From SB11 sp965222995 (lineage in GTDB: Bacteria > Bacteroidota > Bacteroidia > UBA8524), in assembly GCA_965222995.1 (NCBI GenBank), contig OZ244977.1, forward strand, positions 496,001 to 560,000: 64,000 nt of DNA, in the 5' to 3' direction. Below, in pieces: positions 52,462 through 62,329 of this stretch (position 1 is the stretch's first letter; every line of letters begins with the position of its first letter). The position numbers and the translations under genes are program-made. The notes under the pieces were generated by a model, which saw only the letters and a list, made by a program, of their open reading frames with translations, had not been told where the DNA came from and made no database searches.

Positions 52462-55400
52462 TTGAATGTAAAACAGTTTTTAGAGGAATATAGCGCCCAC
52501 CCATTAGCCTATGGATTGGATGATATTGTATTGTCTGAAAAGAAAGGGCAAAAGTCCTCAATAAAAAATCTGGTAGGCTCGGGCATTAGTGTTTTCATCA
52601 GTCATAACTTCTTAAAAGATACTGATAATACTTTTTTGATTATTTGCGATGATGCTGAAAAAGCCAATTACCTATACAGCGATTTAAATAGCTTTTTAGA
52701 GGATAAGGAAGTATTAATTTTTCCTGAATCGTATAAGAAAAGTTTCAAGGTTACTGATACCGATAACAATAATGTACTTAAGCGAGCAGAGGTAATAAGT
52801 CGTCTTTCAGCTCATCCGCAAGGAACAATTATTGTAAGTTATCCTGCTGCTTTGTGTGAGTTGGTAATTGCAGGGAAAGAATACACCAACAATGTATTTA
52901 ATGTAAAAGTAGGGGAGAGCTTCGACCTTGACTTTTTAATGGAACTTTTGGGTGAGCATGATTTTGAACGTGTAGATTTTGTGTTCGAACCCGGGCAATA
53001 CGCCATACGAGGTGGGATAGTAGATGTATTTTCTTTTGCTAATGATTTACCTTACCGTATTGAGTTGGATGGGGACAAAGTAGAATCTATTCGCCACTTT
53101 GACCCTAATGACCAGCTATCTGTAAAAAAGGTAATGTTTACTACCATTGTTCCTAATATTCAAAGCGAGGTGATTGCTACCGAGAAAGTTTCATTTTTTG
53201 AATACTTACCCAAAGACACGGTAGTATGGGCGCACGATGTACAGTTTGCTGCTGATATTATAGAAGACAGTTTAATTAAAGCAGCAAAATTTGCTAAACA
53301 AAGCGAAGAACCTGAACCTATTGAAATAGAAAAAATTTATGAAGCTGCTAATGACTTTTTAGGGCATCTAAAAAAGCAAGCTCTTATAGAATATGGCACT
53401 CGTAATTTCTTTTCACCCCAAAAAGAATTAGAGTTTAGAACTTCGCCACAACCTCCTTTTCATAAAAACTTCAATCTGCTCATTGAGAATTTAAAGGGTA
53501 ATCAGGAGGCTAAGTACCAGAATATAATTTTCTCAGAAAGCGGGCGACAAATAGAACGTCTACACAGCATTTTTGAAGATTTAGATAAAGAAGTAAAGTT
53601 TGAACCGCTATATAAAGGCATATCTGAAGGCTTTATAGACCATGACCTTAAAATCGCCTGCTATACCGAGCATCAGTTGTTCGACCGTTTTTATAAAGGT
53701 AAGGGTAAAAAAGGCTACAGTGGTAGCAAAGCACTTACGCTAAAAGAACTACGAGAACTTTCTCCCGGCGATTATGTAACCCATATAGACCATGGTATAG
53801 GTAAGTTTGCAGGACTTGAAAAACTGGAGATGAATGGGGTGATGAGTGAGGCAGTACGCTTGGTATATAAAAATAATGATTTATTGTATGTACACATCAA
53901 CTCACTACACAAAATAGCTAAATATGTGGGGAAAGATGGTACTGAACCCCGAATGAATAAGTTGGGGAGTGATGCTTGGGATAAGTTAAAACGCTCTACC
54001 AAAAAGAAAGTAAAAGATATAGCCCGCGACCTTATAAAACTATATGCTGCCCGCAAAGCACAAACTGGTTTTGCTTTTAGTCCCGATTCTTATTTACAGG
54101 TAGAGCTTGAAGCCTCTTTTTTGTATGAAGATACACCCGACCAAAGCAAAGCAACTGAGGATGTAAAAGAGGATATGGAAAGCACACAACCTATGGATAG
54201 GTTAATTTGTGGTGATGTAGGCTTTGGAAAAACTGAGGTGGCAATACGTGCAGCTTTTAAAGCTGTAGCAGATAGCAAGCAGGTAGCTATACTGGTTCCC
54301 ACTACCATTTTAGCATATCAGCATTATAAAACATTTAAAGAGCGTTTAGCCGATTTTCCTTGTACCATAGATTATATAAATCGTTTTAGAACTACAAAGC
54401 AGAAAAAAGAGATTCTAAAAAGACTTAAAGAAGGGAAGCTTGATATTCTTATCGGGACGCATGCTATTGTGGGCAAAGATGTGAAGTTTAACGATTTAGG
54501 TTTGCTAATAATTGATGAAGAGCAAAAGTTTGGTGTAGCCGTAAAAGAAAAACTGAAACGCTTACGTGTAAACGTGGATACGCTAACGCTAACGGCAACT
54601 CCAATACCTCGTACATTGCATTTTTCGTTAATGGGTGCGCGGGATTTATCGGTAATTAATACTCCACCGCCAAACAGACAACCCGTACAAACCGAATTAC
54701 ATGTTTTCAATCAGGATTTAATTCAAGAGGCTGTTGAAACTGAGTTAGAGCGAGACGGACAAGTGTTTTTTATTCATAACCGTGTTAAAGATATTCAAGA
54801 CCAAGCGGCTTTAATACAACGCTTAGTACCCGGTTGCAGGGTGGCAGTGGCGCACGGGCAAATGGAGGGCGATAGGCTTGAAGATATAATGATAAAGTTT
54901 GTTGAGGGGGATTACGATGTGCTGGTGGCAACTACCATTATAGAAAGCGGGTTAGATATCCCTAATGCAAATACTATTATCATTAACAATGCACATATGC
55001 ACGGGCTAAGCGATTTGCACCAAATGCGCGGCCGAGTGGGTAGAAGCAATAAAAAAGCCTATTGCTATCTGTTCTCGCCGCCTATAAGCACCCTGACCCC
55101 AGAGGCAAGAAAACGCATGAGTGCTATAGAACAGTTTAGCGATTTGGGTAGTGGTTTTAATGTGGCTATGCGCGATTTGGATATACGAGGAGCAGGAAAT
55201 TTATTGGGCGGGGAGCAAAGCGGGTTTATAGCAGAGATTGGCTTTGAGATGTACCACAAAATTTTGGATGAAGCGGTACAAGAACTAAAAGACGAAGAGT
55301 TTAAAGAACTTTTTAAAGATGAAATAGCTAAGCCCAAAGCCAGTGAAGTACAAGTTGATGTTGATTCAGAAATATTAATTCCTGACCAGTATGTACGTAA

Positions 55401-55812
55401 TATACAAGAACGTTTATCCCTATATAATGAGTTAGCTAAAATAGAAACCGAAGAAAAGCTATTACGGTTTAGAGATGAGCTGATAGACCGTTTTGGTCCT
55501 ATGCCTGCACAATTAAAAGGCTTGTTTGATAGTATGCGTATGAAATGGAAAGCCAGAGATTTAGGTTTTGAACGCGTGAAACTGGATGATAATGTTTTAA
55601 CCTGTTATTTCCCAGCCAACCAAGAAAGTAGCTATTACCAAAGCGAATTGTTTGGTAATATAATAAAATACGTAAGTGGTAACCCTGTGCGTTGCAGCAT
55701 GAAACAAACCCCCAAGCATTTGACTATGAAAATTAAAAATGTAAGCGGGGTATTAGATGCTATTCGTATGTTGGATGACTTGAAGTTAAGAACCGAACCT
55801 GTTGAGGTTTAA
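52462..55812 (+). CDS. mfd: Transcription-repair coupling factor
   Basis: A 1116-residue ATPase that removes stalled RNA polymerase and recruits UvrA. Domains in order: UvrB-like N-terminus (residues 1-400, including FEPGQYAIRGGIVDVFSF), RNA-polymerase-interacting CarD-like domain (LSPGDYVTHIDHGIGKFAGLEKL), two RecG-like motor lobes (GDVGFGKTEVAIRAAF Walker A, IDEEQKFGV Walker B, TLTATPIPRTLHFSLMGARDLSVI), motif V-VI region (DGQVFFIHNRV, QMRGRVGRSNKKAYCY) and the C-terminal TRCF domain. Start TTG 52462 (NVKQFLEEYSAHP) fits the family's beginning; the next good start is far inside. Confidence 0.96.
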   Translation: MNVKQFLEEYSAHPLAYGLDDIVLSEKKGQKSSIKNLVGSGISVFISHNFLKDTDNTFLIICDDAEKANYLYSDLNSFLEDKEVLIFPESYKKSFKVTDTDNNNVLKRAEVISRLSAHPQGTIIVSYPAALCELVIAGKEYTNNVFNVKVGESFDLDFLMELLGEHDFERVDFVFEPGQYAIRGGIVDVFSFANDLPYRIELDGDKVESIRHFDPNDQLSVKKVMFTTIVPNIQSEVIATEKVSFFEYLPKDTVVWAHDVQFAADIIEDSLIKAAKFAKQSEEPEPIEIEKIYEAANDFLGHLKKQALIEYGTRNFFSPQKELEFRTSPQPPFHKNFNLLIENLKGNQEAKYQNIIFSESGRQIERLHSIFEDLDKEVKFEPLYKGISEGFIDHDLKIACYTEHQLFDRFYKGKGKKGYSGSKALTLKELRELSPGDYVTHIDHGIGKFAGLEKLEMNGVMSEAVRLVYKNNDLLYVHINSLHKIAKYVGKDGTEPRMNKLGSDAWDKLKRSTKKKVKDIARDLIKLYAARKAQTGFAFSPDSYLQVELEASFLYEDTPDQSKATEDVKEDMESTQPMDRLICGDVGFGKTEVAIRAAFKAVADSKQVAILVPTTILAYQHYKTFKERLADFPCTIDYINRFRTTKQKKEILKRLKEGKLDILIGTHAIVGKDVKFNDLGLLIIDEEQKFGVAVKEKLKRLRVNVDTLTLTATPIPRTLHFSLMGARDLSVINTPPPNRQPVQTELHVFNQDLIQEAVETELERDGQVFFIHNRVKDIQDQAALIQRLVPGCRVAVAHGQMEGDRLEDIMIKFVEGDYDVLVATTIIESGLDIPNANTIIINNAHMHGLSDLHQMRGRVGRSNKKAYCYLFSPPISTLTPEARKRMSAIEQFSDLGSGFNVAMRDLDIRGAGNLLGGEQSGFIAEIGFEMYHKILDEAVQELKDEEFKELFKDEIAKPKASEVQVDVDSEILIPDQYVRNIQERLSLYNELAKIETEEKLLRFRDELIDRFGPMPAQLKGLFDSMRMKWKARDLGFERVKLDDNVLTCYFPANQESSYYQSELFGNIIKYVSGNPVRCSMKQTPKHLTMKIKNVSGVLDAIRMLDDLKLRTEPVEV

Positions 55813-55822
55813 TACCTTAATT

Positions 55823-57466
55823 TTAAAAATAGTTATCGTTTCTGTACTCGCGCAGTTTTTCTTGAATTTGGCTGTTAAACTTTGTGTTTTTAGGATATTT
55901 TAAAGAGAAACCAAAACGTAAAGTCATTGTTTCACCGGGCTGTAGCATTTTATCCCAAGTGAGTAAGCCTGTTTCTTCGTTAATTTGCGCCCCACCTAAA
56001 TCGTCTTTTATTATTTCAAGCTTATCGTTTTTCGATACGGGAATTTGGTCTTGAAGCTCAATACTAATTGCCTCTTTTTTGTTGTTTCTCACCTCAATCT
56101 CCCAAACCACGCTTTGTTTTATTTTGTTTCCGAAAAAGTTTTTCCCGCTATTCTCTTTCACTTTAGTACGCTTTACTATTACTCGGCGGTCTTTGCCCAT
56201 ATATAATCCCAGTGTATCATCAATTTGTTCAGGATTAATGTTTGTTTTTCCTAAAAATGTACCTTCAAGATACAGGTTAGCTTCTCCTTTCAATAAATTC
56301 ACATCTTCCCAGCCTGTAATTTGTGCTTTTAAAAATGCAGTTGGCTCAGCCTTGGGTACAGAGAAATATTTGTACGACACAGGTAAATTATCACGTTTAA
56401 CTTCAGTAACCATAGTTTGGTTATCGCTGTTTAATCGCACAGCATAAGGAAGCTTAAACGATATATCTGTAATAACAGCATTGTTATTTTGTGGTCTGTT
56501 GGGTCTGACTCTTCTTTGCTCTTTCTTTTGCTGAGGAGCATCACCAAAACTCCAGTTATAAGTTGCGCTGCCACTAGTTTGTGCCCGGTTTTGCATATAC
56601 CATCCGTTTAAATCAACAAAATTGGTAAACAGTTTAGGCAGGGCAGAGGTATACATTGGGTTATTGGTAGAAAGTGTAAGTTGAACGCCGTTCCAGTCTT
56701 CGCCGGTATTTTGACGCATTTCTGCTTTGTATGCCAACTGTATGGGGTCGGTAATATTCAAGCTTCTGATATCATACTTAGGTATCCAGCTTGCATCGGC
56801 TACATAATACTGTAAGTCTAAAGTTACATTGGTTCTTTTGTTACTGTTTACCGTAAGAACAATTTCGCGCGTATACTTTTCATTATTATGTTTAAACACT
56901 CTGTATCTGCTGTTTAAGGTATCCAACTCTATCCTTAGTTCAGTTTGGCGCATTTTCGATAATAGAAACTTACGCTTTATTTGGGGTAGTTCTTTTCTGT
57001 AAAGTGCTAAAGCATCTTCAAGTTCGGGTACAACCACACCTTTATCACCTGCAACTTTCATATTGGCCAATAAAAGATTTTGCTCTTGTGTTAGTACATC
57101 ACCATTATTTTTTTCCATGGCTAACTCAAATTTCACAGTTTCAATAGAGTCAGTCAAAAAATTAAGGATAGGTAATTTTCTAGGGTCTATATTTTTTGCA
57201 CTATTATCACTAATGGATAAAATATCTACATCAGTCCCCATTCCTACCTGTATACTTCTACTATCTAATTTGTGGCTTAAACCTTTGATAATAATATTTG
57301 ATGTACCACTAGGAACATTAACTGTAGCAGTTCGCGATATTGAAGCACCCGATAAATATAGGGTAACGTTTTTAATAGATGTATTAACCTCAACTATACG
57401 TTCTTGTGCTTGTGAAACCTGAGTAAGGAAAAATAAAACCAGTGTGAACGTAAATAACTTTTTCAT
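55823..57466 (-). CDS. MuiA-like exported protein (DUF4139)
   Basis: A 547-residue exported protein: signal peptide KKLFTFTLVLFFLTQVSQAQ, an N-terminal DUF4140-like part (VNTSIKNVTLYLSGASISRTATVNVPSGTSNIIIKGLSHKLD), a long helical coiled region (residues 100-205) and the DUF4139 C-terminal domain (VADASWIPKYDIRSL, YKAEMRQNTGEDWNGVQLTLSTNNP, IELQDQIPVSKNDKLEI, GLLTWDKMLQPGETMTLRFGFSLKYPK). It matches the mucoidy inhibitor MuiA family, whose action is not understood. It stands alone on its strand. Confidence 0.87.
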   Translation of the reverse strand: MKKLFTFTLVLFFLTQVSQAQERIVEVNTSIKNVTLYLSGASISRTATVNVPSGTSNIIIKGLSHKLDSRSIQVGMGTDVDILSISDNSAKNIDPRKLPILNFLTDSIETVKFELAMEKNNGDVLTQEQNLLLANMKVAGDKGVVVPELEDALALYRKELPQIKRKFLLSKMRQTELRIELDTLNSRYRVFKHNNEKYTREIVLTVNSNKRTNVTLDLQYYVADASWIPKYDIRSLNITDPIQLAYKAEMRQNTGEDWNGVQLTLSTNNPMYTSALPKLFTNFVDLNGWYMQNRAQTSGSATYNWSFGDAPQQKKEQRRVRPNRPQNNNAVITDISFKLPYAVRLNSDNQTMVTEVKRDNLPVSYKYFSVPKAEPTAFLKAQITGWEDVNLLKGEANLYLEGTFLGKTNINPEQIDDTLGLYMGKDRRVIVKRTKVKENSGKNFFGNKIKQSVVWEIEVRNNKKEAISIELQDQIPVSKNDKLEIIKDDLGGAQINEETGLLTWDKMLQPGETMTLRFGFSLKYPKNTKFNSQIQEKLREYRNDNYF

Positions 57467-57519
57467 AGACTTTTATATAGTTTTCTTGCTAAACTTCAAA
57501 CGGTGTGCCAGTAAATTTC

Positions 57520-60447
57520 TTATTCGTAACTGCCGGTAATTTCAACATAGCGTCTAAACATGCCTTGGGCTTGTTCATTATCTCCCATTTCGTCGTAAAT
57601 AACAGCTAACATTTTATAGGCTTCGGCTTCGTTAGGGTTTATAGCTAAGGCAGTATTAGCAGCTTCAATACCCTGATTATACTGTTTTAATGCATGATGA
57701 CATTTGGCTATAAAAGTATAGTAGCTAGGTTTAACCTCATCAGCATATTCAATGGTTTTATTGAAGTTTATAATTGCTGCTTCATACTTTTTTTGATTGA
57801 ATTGTGTAACCCCCCAATTGAGATAACCTTTGGAGAAATTAATTCGTAGCTCAGTGGATTTTTTAAAATATTTTAAAGCACTATCGTATTGCCTTCTCCT
57901 AAAAAAAACTTCACCAATAAGCTCTACTACCAAATAATCATCAGGGAATAATTTATAGCTCTGTAGCAAATATTTTTCAGCTTCATCAATATTATTTAAA
58001 CTAATATGAGATTGCCCTAGTAGTCTTAAGGCTTCAACATTCTTAGAATCATATTCTACCGCTTTTTTAGCGTAATAAGCAGCAGAGTCAAATACTCTGT
58101 CCTCATAAAAAATATCGGCTTTGGGTAGGTAGTTATTTTCCCGTTTCACAATGGCTACTAAGGGTATTCCTTCAACATCTATAGTATGTAAAGTCCCTTT
58201 CGGGGGGAAAAAACCACATGTTAACTGGTAGTGGGACATTGTCCTTGTAGTGATAAAAGAATAATCGGCTGCTTTGGTAAGCACTTCGTGTTCTCTAGAC
58301 CATACTACCTGTGCATTTTCATTCTCTTTTTTTATGAAATAATCTGCAGTTTGGGTTTCGTTATTCGTACTAACTACATAAGGTTTATCAGTACCTATAT
58401 TCGTATTAAACCAATCGGCTGCTTGCTTAAGACTATTGCTATAATAATCGGTCTCATAATAGCCATATGCTCCTTTAGTTCCTCCTACTGTTTCATTAAA
58501 ATATACATATTGGTTGGGGTGATATTTAATCATCCAAAAACCAATGTAGCCTATATTTATAAACAGTAAGCCAAATAATGTTGCCTTAATGGTGTTTTGT
58601 TTGGGCAGTTGGATAAGCCATTGCCATCCCATAGCAGCAAGGATAATGAGAGGAGGGTATATAAATAGAAACTGTCTCCAACCGTTATATAAGCTGGAGT
58701 TTTTTATGATAGCATAACCAACAGGGAAAACAGCAACAAAAACAAGTAAGAGCCAAAGCCAAAGGTTAGTATTTTTGATGCGGAGAAATAAAAGCAAAGC
58801 AAACAGTACTACACCTGCCCAAATAAAAAGCGGTGTTTGTATGAATATATATTTTGGCAAATAATACCATGGTTTGTTTGCCATATATAATACTTCACCC
58901 TCAAACAATTCAAAGTTAAATACATTGAGATAGTTGGTAAACTTTGTTAAAGCACTAATAGGGTTTTCTATGGGGTTTTTTAGTGCCCACGGCCAAAATA
59001 AAATGCCAATGATATAGGCACTTATACTGATTACAGCAAATCGGGTTATGAGAGGAAGTATCTGCTTTCCTGTATTTTTTATATTGTTTTTAAAAATTTG
59101 TGCCAACCACCACAGTCCCATACTCATCAGCAAATAGGCAGGCAATAACAACCCTCCGATACGTACACCTATAGTTAACCCAAATGATAAAGCAACTAGA
59201 AAACTTGTTTTTCTTGATGGATTTGGGAGTTCTTTTATAAAACAAATTAAATAGTAAATAGAAATAATATATCCTGCTGCAAATGGAGTGTCTTTTTGAT
59301 TGTTGAATTGATGTCCGAAGAAATGTGGCGAAATCAAAAGCAATAGCATAACAATTACACCCGTTTGCCAATTGCCTAATAGTTTTCCTGTTCGTCCCGC
59401 ATATATAATACCTGTAATTCCTATTAATGAAACTATAATATGGCGGGTTTCATACAACCCAAATGGGGAGAGGTATTTAGCAACAAATGCCATGAAAAGA
59501 TTGACCATTGGACCGTAGTAGAGCAAATGCCCGAAAATGGTATTGGTTTCGGCTTCCGTAAACACACTTTTATCATCACCGAAGCTCATGAAGTAGCTCA
59601 GTACACGTTTAGCATATTCTGCATCGCCATATTCATCCCAAGTAATGCCGTAACTAAAACTTAAAATAGGAAAGCTTACTATACCTAGAACAGCCAAGCA
59701 AAAGAATACCAAACGCCATACGGGGTGCTGGGCTTGCCAAATACTACCGTTATTTTTTTCTTTTACGGCTTGCAAAGGCTCCTTTACCATCCACTGCCAA
59801 ACATTACCAGCAGCATTTGTAATAGCTTTGCCAATACCTATTTTACTTTTATATATAGAGATATTGGTTTCAATTTCTTGTATTTCGAGCCCTTTCAATG
59901 CTGCATAAGAGGCTATTTTATAGGAAAAGTTTTGCGTATTAATCCCTGCAAGGCTAAAGAAACCTTTAGCATGCTCACCACTAAACTCAACAAATCCATT
60001 TTCTACGCCTTTTGCACTGACTGTATGAAATAACCTGAATATAGCTCGGTTTAAAAAGGAAGTTTTTTGTTTTGAGGAAGCTAAAACGTATACCGAAGCA
60101 TTATTAAACTCTCTTTTTTCAATTTCTTTATAAAGGTTTTGAAATTGTGAGAAATAATGGGGTTTAGCAATCCAGTAATCGGCATTTGAAGTAACCTTAA
60201 TTTTTGAGAAAGGATTAGCTTTTTCTTCAATACCATGTGTATCAAAAGTGCCTGCCTTTACATGCTTACCAATATGTTTATTTTTAGAAAGCTGGGCATT
60301 GACACTTTTTTTAAGCGCTTCAGGAAATAATAACTGAATATTTATTGAAGGATTACTGTTAAGCAAGTTTGCAGCATCGCCAATAGTTTTTGATAGGTTA
60401 GTTTCCTTATCAATACTACTAATTATATATAATGGTTTTTGCTGCAT
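57520..60447 (-). CDS. GT-C-type membrane glycosyltransferase with N-terminal GT2-like remnant and C-terminal TPRs
   Basis: A 975-residue fusion. Residues 1-230 are soluble and show the look of a degraded GT2 C-half (FLNRAIFRLFHTVSAKGVENG, SGEHAKGFFSLAGINTQNFSYKIASYAALKGLEIQEIETNISIYKSKIG), without a DxD motif. Residues 245-700 are a GT-C polytopic domain of about ten helices with the acidic first loop ITWDEYGDAEYA and HFFGHQFNNQKDTPFAAGY in the second loop. The C-terminal 200 residues are TPR repeats (NVEALRLLGQSHISLNNIDEAEKYLLQSY, EAEAYKMLAVIYDEMGD). It would transfer sugars from polyprenyl-phosphate donors in the periplasm. It is last in the polysaccharide operon, nine bases after the GT2. 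Confidence 0.82.
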   Translation of the reverse strand: MQQKPLYIISSIDKETNLSKTIGDAANLLNSNPSINIQLLFPEALKKSVNAQLSKNKHIGKHVKAGTFDTHGIEEKANPFSKIKVTSNADYWIAKPHYFSQFQNLYKEIEKREFNNASVYVLASSKQKTSFLNRAIFRLFHTVSAKGVENGFVEFSGEHAKGFFSLAGINTQNFSYKIASYAALKGLEIQEIETNISIYKSKIGIGKAITNAAGNVWQWMVKEPLQAVKEKNNGSIWQAQHPVWRLVFFCLAVLGIVSFPILSFSYGITWDEYGDAEYAKRVLSYFMSFGDDKSVFTEAETNTIFGHLLYYGPMVNLFMAFVAKYLSPFGLYETRHIIVSLIGITGIIYAGRTGKLLGNWQTGVIVMLLLLISPHFFGHQFNNQKDTPFAAGYIISIYYLICFIKELPNPSRKTSFLVALSFGLTIGVRIGGLLLPAYLLMSMGLWWLAQIFKNNIKNTGKQILPLITRFAVISISAYIIGILFWPWALKNPIENPISALTKFTNYLNVFNFELFEGEVLYMANKPWYYLPKYIFIQTPLFIWAGVVLFALLLFLRIKNTNLWLWLLLVFVAVFPVGYAIIKNSSLYNGWRQFLFIYPPLIILAAMGWQWLIQLPKQNTIKATLFGLLFINIGYIGFWMIKYHPNQYVYFNETVGGTKGAYGYYETDYYSNSLKQAADWFNTNIGTDKPYVVSTNNETQTADYFIKKENENAQVVWSREHEVLTKAADYSFITTRTMSHYQLTCGFFPPKGTLHTIDVEGIPLVAIVKRENNYLPKADIFYEDRVFDSAAYYAKKAVEYDSKNVEALRLLGQSHISLNNIDEAEKYLLQSYKLFPDDYLVVELIGEVFFRRRQYDSALKYFKKSTELRINFSKGYLNWGVTQFNQKKYEAAIINFNKTIEYADEVKPSYYTFIAKCHHALKQYNQGIEAANTALAINPNEAEAYKMLAVIYDEMGDNEQAQGMFRRYVEITGSYE

Positions 60448-60456
60448 GGTTTAGTT

Positions 60457-61152
60457 TCACCTCATAGCTTGGCGCAACTGCTTAAAAAGTTTAAAACCGT
60501 GTTTTGCAAATGTAAAAGTTTTAACGCTGGGTTCGCCCCCTGCACGCTCTCTAAAGTGAATATTAACCCACTGAATTTTAAACTTTTTTTGCTGTAAAAC
60601 AGCTACTAATATATTAGCTAAATAGAAATCTTTTGGAATATCGGCTATTATAGTTGAAATAGTATCTTTATGCATCAGGCGGTACGGCACATTTGCATCA
60701 CGTACCCAAGCACCTGTGGCTACCCAAACAAACCATGTAACTATTCTTGATACTAACCAACGTTTAAATCCATCTTCCCGGGTTTTCCTAAAACCGTAAA
60801 TTACTTTATGCTCTTTACTTTTAGTAATAAAATGCTCAAAATACTTTGGGTCGCATTGTCCATCACTATCCATTTGGAAAATCCATTCAGCTTTATTTTC
60901 AATGCCCATTTTATACCCCAATACACAGGTTTGACCGTGCCCACTATTGGTTTTATGGACAATTTTTAACTCATTATGTAATGAAGCAAGTCTATCAATA
61001 ATCCTAGAAGTATTGTCTTTAGAACCATCATTAAGAATACATAAAGTAAATGAGGAGCTAGATTTTCTTAGTACTGGTAGCCATTCGGTAACTACCTGTT
61101 CAATACAGTCTTCTTCATTATATACAGGCAGTACTACCCAAAGATTATCCAT
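60457..61152 (-). CDS. Glycosyltransferase family 2
   Basis: A 231-residue GT-A enzyme: LWVVLPVYNEEDCIEQVV, CILNDGSKDNTSRII, NSGHGQTCVLGYKMGI, IFQMDSDGQCDPKYF (DxD) and DANVPYRLMHKDT, RERAGGEPSVKTFTFAKHG. There is no C-terminal membrane pair. It is of the DPM-like polyprenyl-phosphate transferase type. ATG 61152 is chosen (start at 61158 adds two codons); it overlaps the end of glf by eight bases. Its neighbour with the GT-C fold could use its product. Confidence 0.87.
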   Translation of the reverse strand: MDNLWVVLPVYNEEDCIEQVVTEWLPVLRKSSSSFTLCILNDGSKDNTSRIIDRLASLHNELKIVHKTNSGHGQTCVLGYKMGIENKAEWIFQMDSDGQCDPKYFEHFITKSKEHKVIYGFRKTREDGFKRWLVSRIVTWFVWVATGAWVRDANVPYRLMHKDTISTIIADIPKDFYLANILVAVLQQKKFKIQWVNIHFRERAGGEPSVKTFTFAKHGFKLFKQLRQAMR

Positions 61153-62275
61153 TGGCAAAGTCAGACTTTATTCTTTCAAAAACTTCCAACCCGTTTAGTA
61201 TAGCCTCATCAGTGTTTATATAGATATAGCGGGCTAATCTACCACCAAAATATACTTTGTTAATAAATGTTTCATGCTCTGCCAGTTGACGGTATCGCTC
61301 ATACAAAGCTGCATTTTCTTCAGAGGGGATAGGATAATAGGGTTCTCCCTCACTTTTTGGGTATTCTTTTGTTACAACAGTTTTATCGTGTTTCTGACGG
61401 GTAACATGCTTAATTTCAACTTCACGGGTATACTCATGCTCGTTGGGGTAGTTTACTTGCCCGGCAGGTAGGTGAAATTCTTCATCATGGGTATTAGACT
61501 CAAATTGTAGCGAACGCCACTGTAGCTTACCTTGCTTTTTATCAAAATAATCGTCGATAGTGCCTGTATATAGTGTGGCTTTAGATGGTTTTGCCAACTC
61601 CTTTATTTTTAAAAAATCTGTTTCTAATTCAACAGTAATTAAAGGGTTGTCAATCATTTTACTAAACATTATGGAGTAACCATCAATAGGCATCAGCTTA
61701 AACTTATTGTTTACATACCTTTCTTCTTCTGTAAACCTTACCGGTATACGTCCACATACTGATGGGGCTAATTCGCTGGGATGCTTACCCCATTGTTTTT
61801 GTGTATAGTTTAAGTAAAAAGCTTCATACAACTCTCGTCCTACTCTGCTAAGAACAAACTCCTCAGAGTTTTTAGGCTCTTCAATTTTTTCTCGCTTTTC
61901 TTCAAGTAGTTGTTCAGCTTCTTCAGGTGTTAAATCGGGTTTATTAAAAAACTTTCGTAACGTGTTTAAGTTAATAGGGAAGGGATAAAGCTCTCCATTA
62001 ACACTACTTTTCACAATATAGTTACCGGGTATCCAAGCAGTAAATTGTGAGAGGTAATTAATTATATCAGCATTATCGGTTCTAAAATAATGGGGCCCGT
62101 ATTGGTGTACCAATAATCCGTTTTCATCTAAATAATCAAAACAGTTTCCTGCTATATGGGGTCGCTTTTCAACAATTAAACACTTCCAGCCCAGTTGAGT
62201 AGCGGCTCTTTCGGCTACCACACAACCTACGGGACCAGCACCTGCTATTAATAAGTCTATATTCTCGTAACTCAC
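61145..62275 (-). CDS. glf: UDP-galactopyranose mutase
   Basis: A 376-residue flavoenzyme that converts UDP-galactopyranose to UDP-galactofuranose. FAD binding: DLLIAGAGPVGCVVAERAA and CLIVEKRPHIAGNCFDY. Later motifs are HQYGPHYFRTDNADIINYLSQF, YPFPINLNT, NYTQKQWGKHPSEL, RFTEEERYVNNKFKLMP, YTGTIDDYFD, LQWRSLQFES and the C-terminal GGRLARYIYINTDEAI with the R-Y-Y active-site residues. Gives galactofuranose donors to envelope polysaccharide, consistent with the glycosyltransferases around it. 54 bases follow the methyltransferase gene. Confidence 0.96.
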   Translation of the reverse strand: MSYENIDLLIAGAGPVGCVVAERAATQLGWKCLIVEKRPHIAGNCFDYLDENGLLVHQYGPHYFRTDNADIINYLSQFTAWIPGNYIVKSSVNGELYPFPINLNTLRKFFNKPDLTPEEAEQLLEEKREKIEEPKNSEEFVLSRVGRELYEAFYLNYTQKQWGKHPSELAPSVCGRIPVRFTEEERYVNNKFKLMPIDGYSIMFSKMIDNPLITVELETDFLKIKELAKPSKATLYTGTIDDYFDKKQGKLQWRSLQFESNTHDEEFHLPAGQVNYPNEHEYTREVEIKHVTRQKHDKTVVTKEYPKSEGEPYYPIPSEENAALYERYRQLAEHETFINKVYFGGRLARYIYINTDEAILNGLEVFERIKSDFANG

Positions 62276-62329
62276 TTAAAAGCAATAATACGGAATAGAT
62301 TTTTGGAGTAAATAATTTTATACCAAGAG

